DNA of 64,000 bases from Tetraselmis striata (lineage: Eukaryota; Chlorophyta; Chlorodendrophyceae; Chlorodendrales; Chlorodendraceae), in contig VCJN01002660.1 in the NCBI GenBank assembly GCA_006384855.1, positions 1-64,000 of the forward strand, in the 5' to 3' direction. Below, in pieces: positions 19,501 through 29,039 of this stretch. The notes beneath the pieces were generated by a model. That model had not been told where the DNA came from. It saw only the letters and a program-made list of their open reading frames with translations, and ran no database searches. The translations under genes were made by a program, and so were the position numbers. The number at the start of each line of letters is the position of its first letter. The first letter of the stretch is position 1.

Positions 19501-21189
19501 GGGTGCTAGGGGTCTCTTTTGATCCCTCCACGTACGGCACCGACACCAATCCGGTGGTCACCGATTTCTTGGCGGAGCTTTTGCACGACCCCGACCCCAT
19601 GGCAGCGGAGGTGGCTACCTTGAGCGAGGATGCAGTGGCCAGGGCGCGCAGCAGGCTTCACCTCCCCACTCGATTGAAGGGAGCTGGCATCCGCCGCATG
19701 GCTACCGTTCGTGATGCCGCCTTCATCGGCTGCATGAACGCCATCCTCCCAAGGTTCCTGACTAGGAACTCCGGCACCAACACCCCCACCCCTGGTTTCT
19801 TCGACCCACAGCTCGGGTCCGTACTTGGCCGAGGCAGCTTCAACGCAAATTCTTCCGCCCGCCAGTATGACCACTTCCTCAACGATGCTCATGGGTCGGA
19901 CAGCTACGCCGCGGAGATGCGCGAGGCGTGGGGCCGCCTCCAAGCGGCTACTGCTGGCCATCTCGGCGACGCAGATGCACGCCAGATGGAGCGGGAAGTG
20001 GAGGCTGCGTCGGGCTCGCAAAAGGAGCTGACGGCATTTCTAGACCAGGCCAACAACTCCCGGCTTCGAAATGAGGTGTGCGCTCTCCCTGCCACATGTA
20101 GGGAACGGATCTTGTTCAACCAGCTCGACGCGGCGTCAGGCATGTGGACAGTGGCCATCCCCACCGCGCGGACAGCCATGACTCCGCATGAGCTGCGAGA
20201 GGTCGCTGCCGGGTACTTCTTTCTGCCTAGCCCGTGCTTGGCCCCGGTGGTTGGGTGCCAGATTATTCTGCCCTCGACGGAGCACAACCCCGTCATTGTT
20301 GATCTATACGGCGACGCGCTCATGAACCTCCCGGCGCCTGGAGACGCTCACTGGCGTGTACAGCACGACGCTATCGCAGATGCCTTCCGCGATCACTGTG
20401 TTCACGACCTAGGTATCGCGGTACGGCGGGAGGTGGATGACTTGTTCCAGCAGGCAGTGCCTCTCGGCAACACCGTACCCCGGGATGAACTCAAGGACCT
20501 AGTGCCGGACGCAGAGCTCTCCCTTCCGGCGTTCAACGTCGTGACCGGGAGCTATGATCCCCGGAGCTTGAAGTCCACGCTGCTAGAGTTCAAGACTATG
20601 CGGTACGGGGTCAAGTACACTTCAGTGCCCCGGGCCACAGCTGTGGATCGGTTTGAGCGCTCCCTGTTGGGCGACATACAACGGGGGTTGGCTGCGCGGG
20701 ACGCGGCGTGGCACAACACGGAGCCCGGACAGAAGGGTCCTCTTCGAGACATCCTGGATATGTCGGAGTACACGGGCATGGTCTTCGGCACAGTGGGTGA
20801 GGTGAGCAAGGGGGTGCACCGCACAGTGCGTGGTATCGCATGCTTGGCTGCGGACCGGGGTGCCCTCTCATCGCGGGGCACTCGGTGCATCACCCGGGCT
20901 CACCAGGAGGCCTTGCTCGCAAGAGATTTCCTCGGGGTCCTGAGCTTGGTGGCCGCTCGAGAGCGTGCTCGCTGCCTCATCAGACGGCGCAGATTCGTCT
21001 CCCATCCCGTTGCTGAAGCTGCACAGCACGTCCGAGGATCACCTACACACACACGTGCTCGCGTGGCCCGGACTCTGAACCGTGTGCGCATCACTCATCC
21101 ATCCCGCCTTATGCGGGATGCGGGCCGCTTTTAGGCGGCTTGCTGTGTTGATTTTCTAATTCTGGGGAACTGCCCTTTTTGTAATTCAC
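16570..21189 (+). mobile_element. Non-LTR retrotransposon with C-terminal endonuclease, nearly full length
   Basis: It lies inside the gypsy 3' LTR with ACTGGT on both sides (16564-16569 and 21190-21195). It has one long ORF and a short 3' tail ending TTTTTGTAATTCAC, with no poly(A). The same tail occurs at 14037, 14123 and 34363 in minus orientation, and a diverged form near 53520. The single ORF with RT followed by a PD-(D/E)XK-like domain matches the early-branching (R2/NeSL/HERO-like) group of non-LTR elements. Confidence 0.85.
16572..21134 (+). CDS. Non-LTR reverse transcriptase plus restriction-like endonuclease, about 1520 aa
   Basis: The open frame begins upstream at 16485, but bases before 16570 are gypsy LTR. 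Starts at 16572 or 16770 (MSAPSADG) are realistic. The first 350 residues are Pro/Ala/Ser-rich and low in complexity. The RT core follows: AAGPSGMRNEYLRCL, VRPVAVGEAERR, VIVHTDLRNAYNEAW (motif A Asp), EDGVQQGAPLATT and FNADDGILVG (active-site DD, about nt 19020). The C-terminal region has GDAHWRVQHDAIADAF and GSYDPRSLKSTLLEFKTMR, where LEFK fits the E-x-K of a PD-(D/E)XK nuclease. The usual CCHC knuckle before the endonuclease is degenerate (one CLAPVVGC remains). No stop or frameshift occurs, so the element may be recent. Confidence 0.9.
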   Translation: MMNHETSPTETHRPHPPSGPGGAAGPCVAMPHPPPRSRSCPQPPPTRRHRYARAVAGRLYPAGRRAMSAPSADGAAERAVDPGSPPPPSTSSSISGSPGASRAAGASPAATPSTASAPDATQPRPSPPATAVPPAPTYAQAVSRSSSPESATGAAGTTGARAASPVSSPRRSTFSSISGPGASQRDHDGAPTGQEVSERPQPRPRGGNRGIALTGLDALARLHSRLHDSGPARRGVAPAAAWTVADALSVAGVAAGAAWAPRIDAAARSLQPARVRHHPADVLAFTEVAAAWLAKARAVLAERHRRRGARRAGGAGQSSVLPSPALPSVAAFRGVAAPPVVAPTPPEVGAPAGHPGSQASRARYPPPPTRPSPAGDGVGWGAVDHLSDVDMVHMPAEMSMETAVPIDFQEAWAEAQRCVNERVVAAMEANDPVVLDRALKWKYLLPQLLLRAPSRGGRRRLQALAWRFRAFAERRMTELVRSWDDARTEAFYAGHARQRRTDADLFAALLVGTADTVVALVEDGELSRAAGRLSSKGMGDLSDPAILAQLRDKHPSRSHPIPDAAYAIPVDEAALTVDMRVPYQQLKQHVAAGPSGMRNEYLRCLVGEYAPASGPAAVRAMSEVASMYLQGRLPGWFNRLFASARLVAPVKKLGEGRAPDVRPVAVGEAERRAAERAVVDNMKEAYVSVLAPSQLGVGIPAGDSVLIHGVRLIAEKLGPRAVIVHTDLRNAYNEAWRRTIIQRHIDCSPLHPVIPALLASLSTDSYLVVDDRSAPLRSEDGVQQGAPLATTSFCVAIHPEVQQCDTTLEVNDGAARFNADDGILVGLPEHVWPALHAFRTSIKASVGLEVRFDKMQAYSADMEAARREAPADIEWPELDGHHGIAVLNVPLGSPEYVQAYMRGKAEELREEVDASLSKLLSAKPSRRYTHALHHHAWALLKHCMQHKAGYWLRNCLPSEVEAFAEAVDATILAAVERVLGVSFDPSTYGTDTNPVVTDFLAELLHDPDPMAAEVATLSEDAVARARSRLHLPTRLKGAGIRRMATVRDAAFIGCMNAILPRFLTRNSGTNTPTPGFFDPQLGSVLGRGSFNANSSARQYDHFLNDAHGSDSYAAEMREAWGRLQAATAGHLGDADARQMEREVEAASGSQKELTAFLDQANNSRLRNEVCALPATCRERILFNQLDAASGMWTVAIPTARTAMTPHELREVAAGYFFLPSPCLAPVVGCQIILPSTEHNPVIVDLYGDALMNLPAPGDAHWRVQHDAIADAFRDHCVHDLGIAVRREVDDLFQQAVPLGNTVPRDELKDLVPDAELSLPAFNVVTGSYDPRSLKSTLLEFKTMRYGVKYTSVPRATAVDRFERSLLGDIQRGLAARDAAWHNTEPGQKGPLRDILDMSEYTGMVFGTVGEVSKGVHRTVRGIACLAADRGALSSRGTRCITRAHQEALLARDFLGVLSLVAARERARCLIRRRRFVSHPVAEAAQHVRGSPTHTRARVARTLNRVRITHPSRLMRDAGRF

Positions 21190-21560
21190 ACTGGTACCGG
21201 TACACTGTTCAGTAGTAGTTACGGGATAATACGCATGTGCGTACCCGTAGCGGGCACAAGTATAATGTGCCTGCCTCTGGAACATCAGTTGTATACTTGT
21301 GTATAAACTGATGTGTCAACTACATGTGCGGAGGTCTCTAAGCGACGACCTCCTGTTCGACACTTCGAGGCACGACTCTTCACGGTGACGCGCTTAGCAG
21401 TGCGCGTGCCGCTTGGTGGTGGCTAGCTGTGAGCTAGCCATACGCATAAATAGCGGCGGGTGGTGACAACGTTGTAACCATTGTTTCTCTCTCTGCTGCC
21501 TTCTGTGTGTTTACGACAGCCTTGTCTGCTTGACCTGTGTGAGGCACCCGAGACTGTCGC
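21190..21560 (+). repeat. Remainder of gypsy 3' LTR
   Basis: Continuation of the LTR after the non-LTR insertion. It has a possible TATA box (GCATAAATAGCG near 21446) and ends somewhere near GAGACTGTCGCA (about 21560). The exact end cannot be fixed because the 5' LTR is outside the window. Confidence 0.55.
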
Positions 21561-21589
21561 AAAGAGGCTAGGGCATTTTTGCTTGGGGT

Positions 21590-22225
21590 GGGGCCATAGT
21601 GGCGTGCGCCCGTGCACGATGCGGCGTGATACCATCGCCACTGCAGTGCCGCCTTGTGGTGCAGCTCTCAAACTCGCGGTATCGCTCAGTGCGTTGCGAG
21701 GAAACGTCTCAAAATTTTCATATAAAAACCAATAAAAACTATGCGAGCAGGGCTACAAATTCCACACCTGCAGTACGGTCGTCCGAGGCCATTTAGGCAC
21801 TTTTCGATTTTTTTGAAATAAAATGTCGAAATCTGACGTCCGTGTCAGCGTGTGGTCAACATGTTGGCGTGAAACTTTACGCCAAGGGGACCTCAAAACC
21901 TGCTGATACACGGTGGTGGGACAGTGTGTTGTATGTACTTGTGCACGGACTACTCATACTTGGCACATACCCCCCTTGAGCGATGCCCACGGCCGCCATG
22001 CCGGATCTCCCCTTTCACAACATTATTTCCACCAGCATCGACGCATTAAGGTGCACGCCATTGCCGCCCCACTGGGCTCACCATGGCGCGATATGAGCAT
22101 GCGGCCATGCACTGCTATAGAAAAGCTTTGGCCTACGGCAAGGAGGCCGCGAGAGCCCCTCCCGCCTACGCGTGCGACGATCACATCCGCATGATTGTGG
22201 CCATAAACCGCCATCGTCATCGACA
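21590..22225 (+). repeat. Repeat X, forward copy
   Basis: About 640 bp matching 31675-32450 in inverted order: GTGCACGATGCGGCGTGATA, the AT-rich block with AACCAATAAAAAC, GGCCATTTAGGCA, and GATACACGGTGG through CACCAGCATCGACGCATTA. A 57-codon frame from 22083 (ARYEHAAMH, AYGKEAA) has a counterpart in the other copy, so a small protein may once have been encoded. Element type unknown. Confidence 0.75.
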
Positions 22226-22227
22226 CG

Positions 22228-22592
22228 TAGGGCTTGGTCCAGGTCGTGAATGACCTAATTTTAATGCCCTACGTGTATGGTGAATAGTGATCATACCAAA
22301 AGTGATGTAGTATGAGTACGGGGGCTGTGGTGCCCCATGCCTATTTGTGCACACGAGTGGCGCAATTTGTGGTTTTGAAGCGCCAGTGCCAGAAGCCCTG
22401 CTTTTGCATGAATGAAAGCGTTGACGGCAACGGCCCCCGCGTGGCAATATGGGGTGTATCGCGCTATCGCGGCATTGCCCCCCTGCCGTACGACCCTGAG
22501 TAACCCGCATGCACGCGCGTACGGCCTCGGTGCAGCCGCGCATGGGCATGTGGATCGATTTCGCAAACCCCATATTTATGTGGAGGGGTGTA
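22228..22592 (+). mobile_element. Truncated right end of the 1.35-kb inverted-repeat family (copy C)
   Basis: It ends TTATGTGGAGGGGTGTA, the same terminus as 34021 and 35911, and shares the AATGACCTAATTTT region with copy A. The left part is missing. Confidence 0.7.
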
Positions 22593-23910
22593 GATACTAC
22601 AGTCCCCCTCGAAAGTCTTGACATGTACGTATCTGTCCATATCGCCACGTCGGCACCGGCGCCGCCGACCGCCGAGTGGTACAGTGGCGCATTTTTATGA
22701 TATAATTAACTTAGAATATTCATCAACGGCTTGAGATGTGATAGGTGGCGGAGGGGGGGCCTGCCTGTTACGCTCGTGATTCCGCCCTGCGCAGGTTCGA
22801 ACCTTGGCGGGCCCCTCGGTGGAAATATAACCGAGGGGGGTAGGGAGGGCCCGATGCAAATATTCTTAGGTTCTCCTACAAACCTTAGTACAGTGGCTTA
22901 CCGCGCGACCCGCATCCCGATGAAAAGGCGATGTACTCGCCCCGCGCGGGCGGATTTCCCCCGCTTAGGGGCCCGCTAGGCGCAGCCCAACAGCAGAATA
23001 AGGGAGCGTATTGATGGTCGGCGGCCCTACCACATACCGTGGACGATTCCCTAGCATGCGACCATATGGACCCACCCGCTGACTCGGGGGCAGTATGGGC
23101 TGAAGCCCGGCTCTACCAAGGGCGCATTGAATGCGGACAGCATCTGTAGGTGGGCTGGCTTTTGAGCAAGCCTTTATCGCAGTATTGGCCGTTTTGGAAA
23201 CACTGCTCACTTGTTTGCATGCCGACGGGTGGGAGAGCGCGCCTTTGTGAATGTGCTTTACGATGGAGCTAACTCTTGGCGTGCATTCATACAGATAGAA
23301 CGCGTATATACGTGCGATATAAAATTCGTGCCCTTGTGACATTGGGTTATCAAATTCATTACCAACTCTGAACAATGACAGGCACACGTATGGCATTTAC
23401 AACGAGAGCCCAACAAACGCCACTTAGGGCTCCCCCCTCGCATGACGTCGTGTTCACGTATGACACATGGAAGGGCGCGGCCGGAAACGAAGGTGAGGGC
23501 TCATAATGGGCCAATGTACAATTGATGCTTGACAAGGGGGGCAAGACTTTTGTGGGCAGGTGTATATAGTCCGGGTACCAATACCGGTTACAGACTACTG
23601 GTTAGCGGGCGTGGAGTAGCATAAGTGCGCCGCGCTAGACCCCACATGCCGCTCCGCAATACTTTTATGCTTATGTTGCTCAATATAAGGGTTTGTTGTA
23701 CCCTAGCTATGTTCAAGCTGCGACTCTTGACGGGACCTCACCCAGTCCGGTCGCGAGCTGCCCCCTAGCTGCTGGACCTATAAACAACTCCCACCGTCCT
23801 CGAGCTAATTAGCAGCCACACTCTGCATTTCGTGAGCTGCTCATCGCAGTCACGAAAGCGGCCGCGTCGCTCGTCGACGTGAAGAGCTCAACTACTAACC
23901 CGGCTCCGAA
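22593..23910. other. Repeat-derived spacer without supported gene
   Basis: No gene seen. Around 22790 CAGGTTCGAACCTTGG resembles a tRNA T-arm, but no complete tRNA folds. Around 23780 a TATAAAC motif and tract structure suggest LTR sequence of another retroelement that copy R then interrupted. Both points are uncertain. Confidence 0.35.
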
Positions 23911-24602
23911 CTACACTGTGAGATTCAGATGTGACATACGGGTGACGAAGCACTACCGTACCGGTACCACTATTATCCGTGAAAGCTGCTGCTGGTGGCG
24001 GCATGTCCATCCAGTTACGTGCGAGTACATCCGGCGTTATTGCCGGCGGGCGATAAATCCTTTTTGTAATCATTGAGGTAGTCGTACATGACGTGTGATG
24101 TGTTACATGGCACTGAAGTATGAGGTGCGAGGTTGTCCGTGTAGTACCGGGTAGTACCGGGTGGTACCGGGTAGTACGCGATATATTTATTACGCCGGTA
24201 CCGGGTATATAGTACGAACCCGGGCGCGATGACGAGTCGTCCTGTGGATAACTACGACTATTAGTACATGGGAGCGCAAATCGGAGCCGTACTATTCGGC
24301 TAGGGGCCTGCCCGCCGTCCGATCAAAGGTCATCAGACGGGCGTTTTTGCTGCCATGTTTTGCCAAAGAGTGCTCACGTTACATAAATATTTATAGGGGG
24401 AGGGCGGGGGCAGGCAGCGGTTTGCCGAAGAATGTTTGAATTACAATATTCGCGACAGCTGCCATCGGGGAATGTGGCCCGGGGGGGGGGGGGGGGGGGA
24501 GGCGGGCGGGCGTGGTCCCCCCGCCGCCCCCCCCCCCCCCCCCCCCGCCGCCCGCCGCTCCCGCCGGGGGAGTGAGGGGAGGGGGGTAAGGGGGCGGGGG
24601 CT

Positions 24603-25326
24603 ACTGCTTGTTCTTGTTCTTGCGTGCCCGGGGTACCCTCCGCTTCGACGATCTCGCTGCCTCCGCCTCCGCCTCCGCCTACGCCTCCGCCTCCGCCTCC
24701 GCCTCCGACTCCGCGACCGTCAGTTTCTTACCTCGGCGCTTTTTCACTGGCCTCTTCCGCTTCTTGTCATCCGTCAATGTCTTCACCACCCCGGGAGGCT
24801 GTGCCGTCGACGACGCCGCCATGAGCTTCCTTACCTTGGCGTCGGGACGCCCCCTTTGCCCAGACGCCCACAACAAGCCACAATCGTTTCGCCTTTAAGC
24901 GGCTGAGGATGCGGCCTCCTCGGCCACCACGAGTTGCGCCGCTGGCACTGTGGAAGCCTTGGCGTTGAGGTGGGCCTTACGGCGCTCCCGGACGAACCTG
25001 CGCGCGGCACAAGTTAGCCACGAGTGGGTGCGTGCTAATGTGGAGGATGGAGTGTTTTGTTGCGCGCCCACCTTGTCACGCGTTTCCTCATGTCTTTCTC
25101 GTCCTCCTCGATGCCGGCGGCGCGAACACGCGAGACAACAAGGCTCGCCGCCCACTTTTGCCCGGGGGGGCGAGGTCTGCCATGGCGCTGTGAGCGGTGA
25201 GGGGGGGGGGGGGGGGGGGGGGGCGGCCGAGGTGGAGAAACTAACACCTAGTCGACGACCGCCTTCCGCAGCAGTCAACGACACATCGGAGGCGAGGAGC
25301 AGCGCGCCACTACTATATATATGCAC
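24603..25326 (-). CDS. C-terminal exons of main gene, copy R
   Basis: Inverted counterpart of 4060-4653. The frame 25326-24895 ends FVRERRKAHLNAKAST ... VVAEEAASSAA. The second block, 24876-24603, gives the Lys/Arg-rich tail (RKRPVKKRRGKK, Glu-Ala run, KNKNKK). Here the splice step before FVRERR is not needed to read the frame through, unlike copy L. Long poly(G)/poly(C) runs at 24481-24500, 24530-24546 and 25200-25222 flank it. The basic tail fits nuclear targeting. Family uncertain. Confidence 0.4.
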
Positions 25327-25617
25327 GTATTGTCAAGAGCTAGTCGGTGCGGCATTGTGTCGGTGTATTTTCGCAATGTTTATTGTTGAAGTAGCACGGC
25401 GTAATGGATACGGCGAGTGAATCCGGGATAATATGTGCGGTAGGGCGCGCGTATATGTGCGCGACGAATGTGCGCGCGCAGCGTTGTGCGGCGGTGTGCG
25501 GCGGTGTGCACCGATGTTAATATAGTGTGAATATTATATCGGCCGTAGACGATCATGTCTGGCAGCACCGCCCGTGCTTGTAAATAAGCGACAATGGATC
25601 TAGTCTCCCGCTAGTCT

Positions 25618-26730
25618 GTGCACCGCCAGTGCACTCCGCAAGCCTTGCCTCCATCCGCGCCGGAACCGGTAGTAAGTGTTGTTGTGTGCGCACATCGTGA
25701 CAACATTACACGGTGGCAATTGCAATTATTAGCGGTGGATAATGTGAAGGCGTTTTCGAAATCGACAGAGAATGAGGCGGTGCTGGCGGAGTGCATTGGC
25801 GGTGCATAGAATAGCGTGTTGCTGGGGTTTTGGCTGCATCGGACGCCGTATTCCCACCCATCCGGCACGCAATGTCCGGTTTTCACACATTTGTGTGTTA
25901 ATATAGTGTGAATATTACGCGTCTTTTACGCTGGGTGGATGGGCATCCGGCGTCCGATGCACCCCAATTATTTGCAGCACGCTACTCTACGCACCCCCAA
26001 CGCACTCCGCAAGCCTCGCCTCCATCCGCGTCGGAACCGGTAGTAAGTGTTGTTGTGTGCGCACATCGTGACAACATTACACGATGGCAATTGCAATTAT
26101 TAGCGGTGGATAATGTGAAGGCGTTTTCGAAATCGACAGAGAATGAGGCGGTGCTGGCGGAGTGCATTGGCGGTGCATAGAATAGCGTGTTGCTGGGGTT
26201 TTGGCTGCATCGGACGCCGTATTCCCACCCATCCGGCACGGAATGTCCGGTTTTCACACATTTGTGTGTTAATAAAGTGTGAATATTACGCGTCTTTTAC
26301 GCCGGGTGGATGGGCATCCGGCGTCCGATGCACCCCAATTATTTGCAGCACGCTACTCTACGCACCCCCAACGCACTCCGCAAGCCTCGCCTCCATCCGC
26401 GTCGGAACCGGTAGTAAGTGTTGTTGTGTGCACACATCGTGACAACATTACACGGTGGCAATTGCAATTATTAGCGGTGGATAATGTGAAGGCGTTTTCG
26501 AAATCGACAGAGAATGAGGCGGTGCTGGCGGAGTGCATTGGCGGTGCATAGAATAGCGTGTTGTTGGGGTTTTGGCTGCATCGGACGCCGTATTCCCACC
26601 CATCCGGCACGGAATGTCCGGTTTTCACACATTTGCGTGTGAATATATATAGTGTGAATATTACGTACGCGTCTTTTACGCTGGGTGGATGGGCATCCGG
26701 CGTCCGATGCACCCCGAATCTCACCAACAC
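25618..26730. repeat. Three tandem units of about 370 bp in copy R
   Basis: The markers ACGGTGGCAATTGCAATTATT (about 25710, 26080 with one change, and 26451) and GCATCGGACGCCGTATTC (about 25837, 26208 and 26579) recur with a period of 370-371 bp. Units are over 95 percent alike by eye. Copy L has only about 1.5 units, so expansion happened after the copies separated. Confidence 0.92.
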
Positions 26731-26869
26731 GCTACTCTACGCACCCCCAACGCACTCCGCCAGCCCCGCCTCTTTCCGCGCAGGTCCTACGTTCCATTGT
26801 ATGTATATACATACGTACATGTACTGCTCCGAAACCAGCCCAAACTTAATGAGTGCACAAGTGTAAATG

Positions 26870-27030
26870 GGGGGGGGGGGGGGGGGTGGGGGGGGGGGGG
26901 GGATGTGGCGGCGGGGCATCCACTCACACATACCCCGGCGATGCATGACAGATATTACATGCCGTGGCGGGTCGGCGGGCCGACCCGGCGGGCCGACCCG
27001 GCGGGGGGGGGGGGGGGGGGGGGGGGTCTA
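26870..27030. repeat. Cluster of poly(G) tracts with CCCGGCGGGCCGA duplication
   Basis: G runs at 26869-26902 and 27003-27026 flank a short duplication of GGGCCGACCCGGC that is single in copy L. Confidence 0.8.
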
Positions 27031-27357
27031 TTCAACTACACGTGCGACAGTGTCGTTTCGTGGAGCAGTATATGTGCCCGGCCTCATTTATACCGCCCCC
27101 TACCTGCGCTGCATGGTCCACCCCTACGAATTACTTAGCACAAACCGCCATTACTTAATAGGAACCTAGCACAGCCAGACTTATATGCCCGCTTTGCCGA
27201 TCAAGTTCTACGCACTTTCCGGCCCTCAACCGCCGGACATGGGGGTTAAGCCGCCAGCCTCGGCAGTTGCTTAGCCAGACTTGGCATCCCGTACCGTGTC
27301 CATGGCTTCGCAGCTCTGCGCCGGCACACGCCGAGTCCGGCGCTTGCTGCCGCGGGG

Positions 27358-28397
27358 TTGCGCACGCATGCACGCACGGTAATACGCCGCCGACGCCGCC
27401 ACGCTTACTTCCACCACCTTCGCCAGCCGCAGCTTCGCACGCCGTTCCGCCGACATACGAAACGCACGAATCCCCCCCCCCCTCCCCCCCGTCCCCGCGT
27501 CATGTATAATATATTCGAGGCGACTATGCGGGGCGCAGCACACGCCGCGGCGTGGGTCGGCGGAGCGGCAGGCGGCGGGAGCCCTAATGGCCGGGCAGTA
27601 TCCACACCCACACAGGCACCGCCGCTCACCTCCGACGCGGATTAACCGCCTCCCAAAGGAAACATGCCGGTTGGTGGTAAGCCCAGCAGGCGTGGGGTGC
27701 CGGCGCCGGTACTGGTGCGACGGAGCTGTCGCGTCAGGAACCGCACCGCATGTGGAGCAACACATGGCGGTGCCGGCCCCACCTATGTCTAGGGCCACCT
27801 CCTCACAACACCCCGCCACGACGGCGTCGGCCACCGCCGACGGCGCCGTTGCGGGGGGGGACGCCCTGCCAGGCGACGATGATGCGCCTGGTGCGCCGCG
27901 TCAGGAGGCGGAGGAGGCCGTGGTCGAGGCGACTGATCGGGCTGAGGGGGTTGTCGAGGCGAGCGAGGCTGCGCTCGCGCCACCCGCCCCGCAGCCACCT
28001 GCGGGACATGCCGACTTGCTCGTCGCCATGTTGACCGGAGCACTACGAGCAGTGGCGGGAGGTGGCCACATGCACTATCATGTGCGTGTCCTGGCCGGAC
28101 GCCCGTCATGCGTGGACTGCGGCCAACGGACGGACTGGGAGTGTTGCTGCGACGGCACCCCGGCTTTGTGCGGCCCCAAGTACCCATCCATGCATGGCGA
28201 CCCATCAGCGGGCAGTCCCCTGCCCGACCACGGCCACGGTGAGGGCGGAGTTCCGCCATGTCAGGGACGCGTTCCACGACGCGACTCGCGCCGCCGTGTG
28301 TGAGGCTTCCGAGAAGGCACGCGCGGCTGGTAGGGTGCGCAGGGTGAGGCGGCGGACGGCCCAGGATCTGAAGGAGAGCGAGACATGCCGTCAGTGA
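27358..28397 (+). CDS. Convergent transposon gene of copy R with piggyBac-like cysteine-rich C-terminus
   Basis: The plus-strand frame starts with RPRVMYNIFEATMRGAA (27480s). An acidic segment with repeated Ala-Glu-Val follows, then HMHYHVRVLAGRPSCVDC and the Cys cluster ending CGPKYP. A frameshift near 28187 is needed to reach CMATHQRAVP and the basic helical tail that stops at 28397. Copy L reads through this point in one frame. C-x2-C, CCC, LC-x5-C-x3-H is like the piggyBac CRD, a RING-like zinc fold that binds the transposon ends. No catalytic Asp residues could be placed. It is convergent with the BED/Tudor gene on minus. Confidence 0.42.
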
Positions 28398-28436
28398 GGT
28401 CGGACGCAATGTCATTGGGTGGGGCACACGGACGTG

Positions 28437-28779
28437 TAACACTTGCACTTTGCGCGTACTGCTGGGTTACATCCAAGCGGTGTCACACTATGCAACCGGA
28501 AAGGCTGCGTTGCTACTGCAAACGATGCTACGCCTCACTCGGTAGCAACCGCTGCCCCGCCTATCCCACAGCCGCTGCACCCCCCCCCCCTCCCCCCCCA
28601 TCGCGCACCGTCCTGCGACCTCGCGTGGATCCCCGCCACCAGCAGCTTGCACTTGTACTTTGCGCGTACTGCTGGGTTACATCCAGGCTGCGTCACACTA
28701 TGCAACCGGAAAGGCTGCGTTGCTACTGCAAACGATGCTAAGCCTCACTCGGTAGCAACCGCTGCCCCGCCCATCCCAC
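28437..28779 (+). repeat. Direct duplication (about 130 bp, 75-bp spacer) only in copy R
   Basis: The block from CACTTGCACTTTGCGCGTAC to GCTGCCCCGCCTATCC (28440-28568) is repeated from 28653 to 28777 with few changes. Copy L has one such block (about 850-980). Confidence 0.9.
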
Positions 28780-28780
28780 T

Positions 28781-29038
28781 CGCGTTGGCGCCGCGCTGCC
28801 CCGGCCGCCGCGCGTTGGCGCCGCGCTGCCCCGGCCGCCGCGCGTTGGCGCCGCGCTGCCCCGGCCGCCGCGCGTTGGCGCCGCGCTGCCCGGCCGCCGC
28901 GCGTTGGCGCCGCGCTGCCCCGGCCGCCGCGCCTTGGCGCCGCGCTGCCCCGGCCGCCGCGCGTTGGCGCCGCGCTGCCCCGGCCGCCGCGCCTTGGCGC
29001 CGCGCTGCCCCAGCCGCCGCGCCTTGGCGCCGCGCTGG
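28781..29038 (-). repeat. 30-bp minisatellite, about 8.6 units, copy R
   Basis: Units start TTGGCGCCGCGCTG at 28785, 28815, 28845, 28875, 28904, 28934, 28964, 28994 and 29024. One unit is 29 bp, which shifts the minus-strand frame, so the repeat-encoded peptide changes phase here. Confidence 0.95.
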
Positions 29039-29039
29039 G

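Noticed and set aside
22780..22815. tRNA gene at GGTTCGAACC
   Set aside because: Only a T-arm-like palindrome is present; no anticodon arm or acceptor stem pairs around it.
25618..26730. CRISPR-like array
   Set aside because: Units are about 370 bp without spacers of unique sequence; it is an ordinary tandem duplication inside a transposon.
27789..28448. 219-codon minus frame over the piggyBac-like tail
   Set aside because: Arg/Pro/His-rich shadow; the plus frame is the one shared in sense by both transposon copies and carries the Cys cluster.
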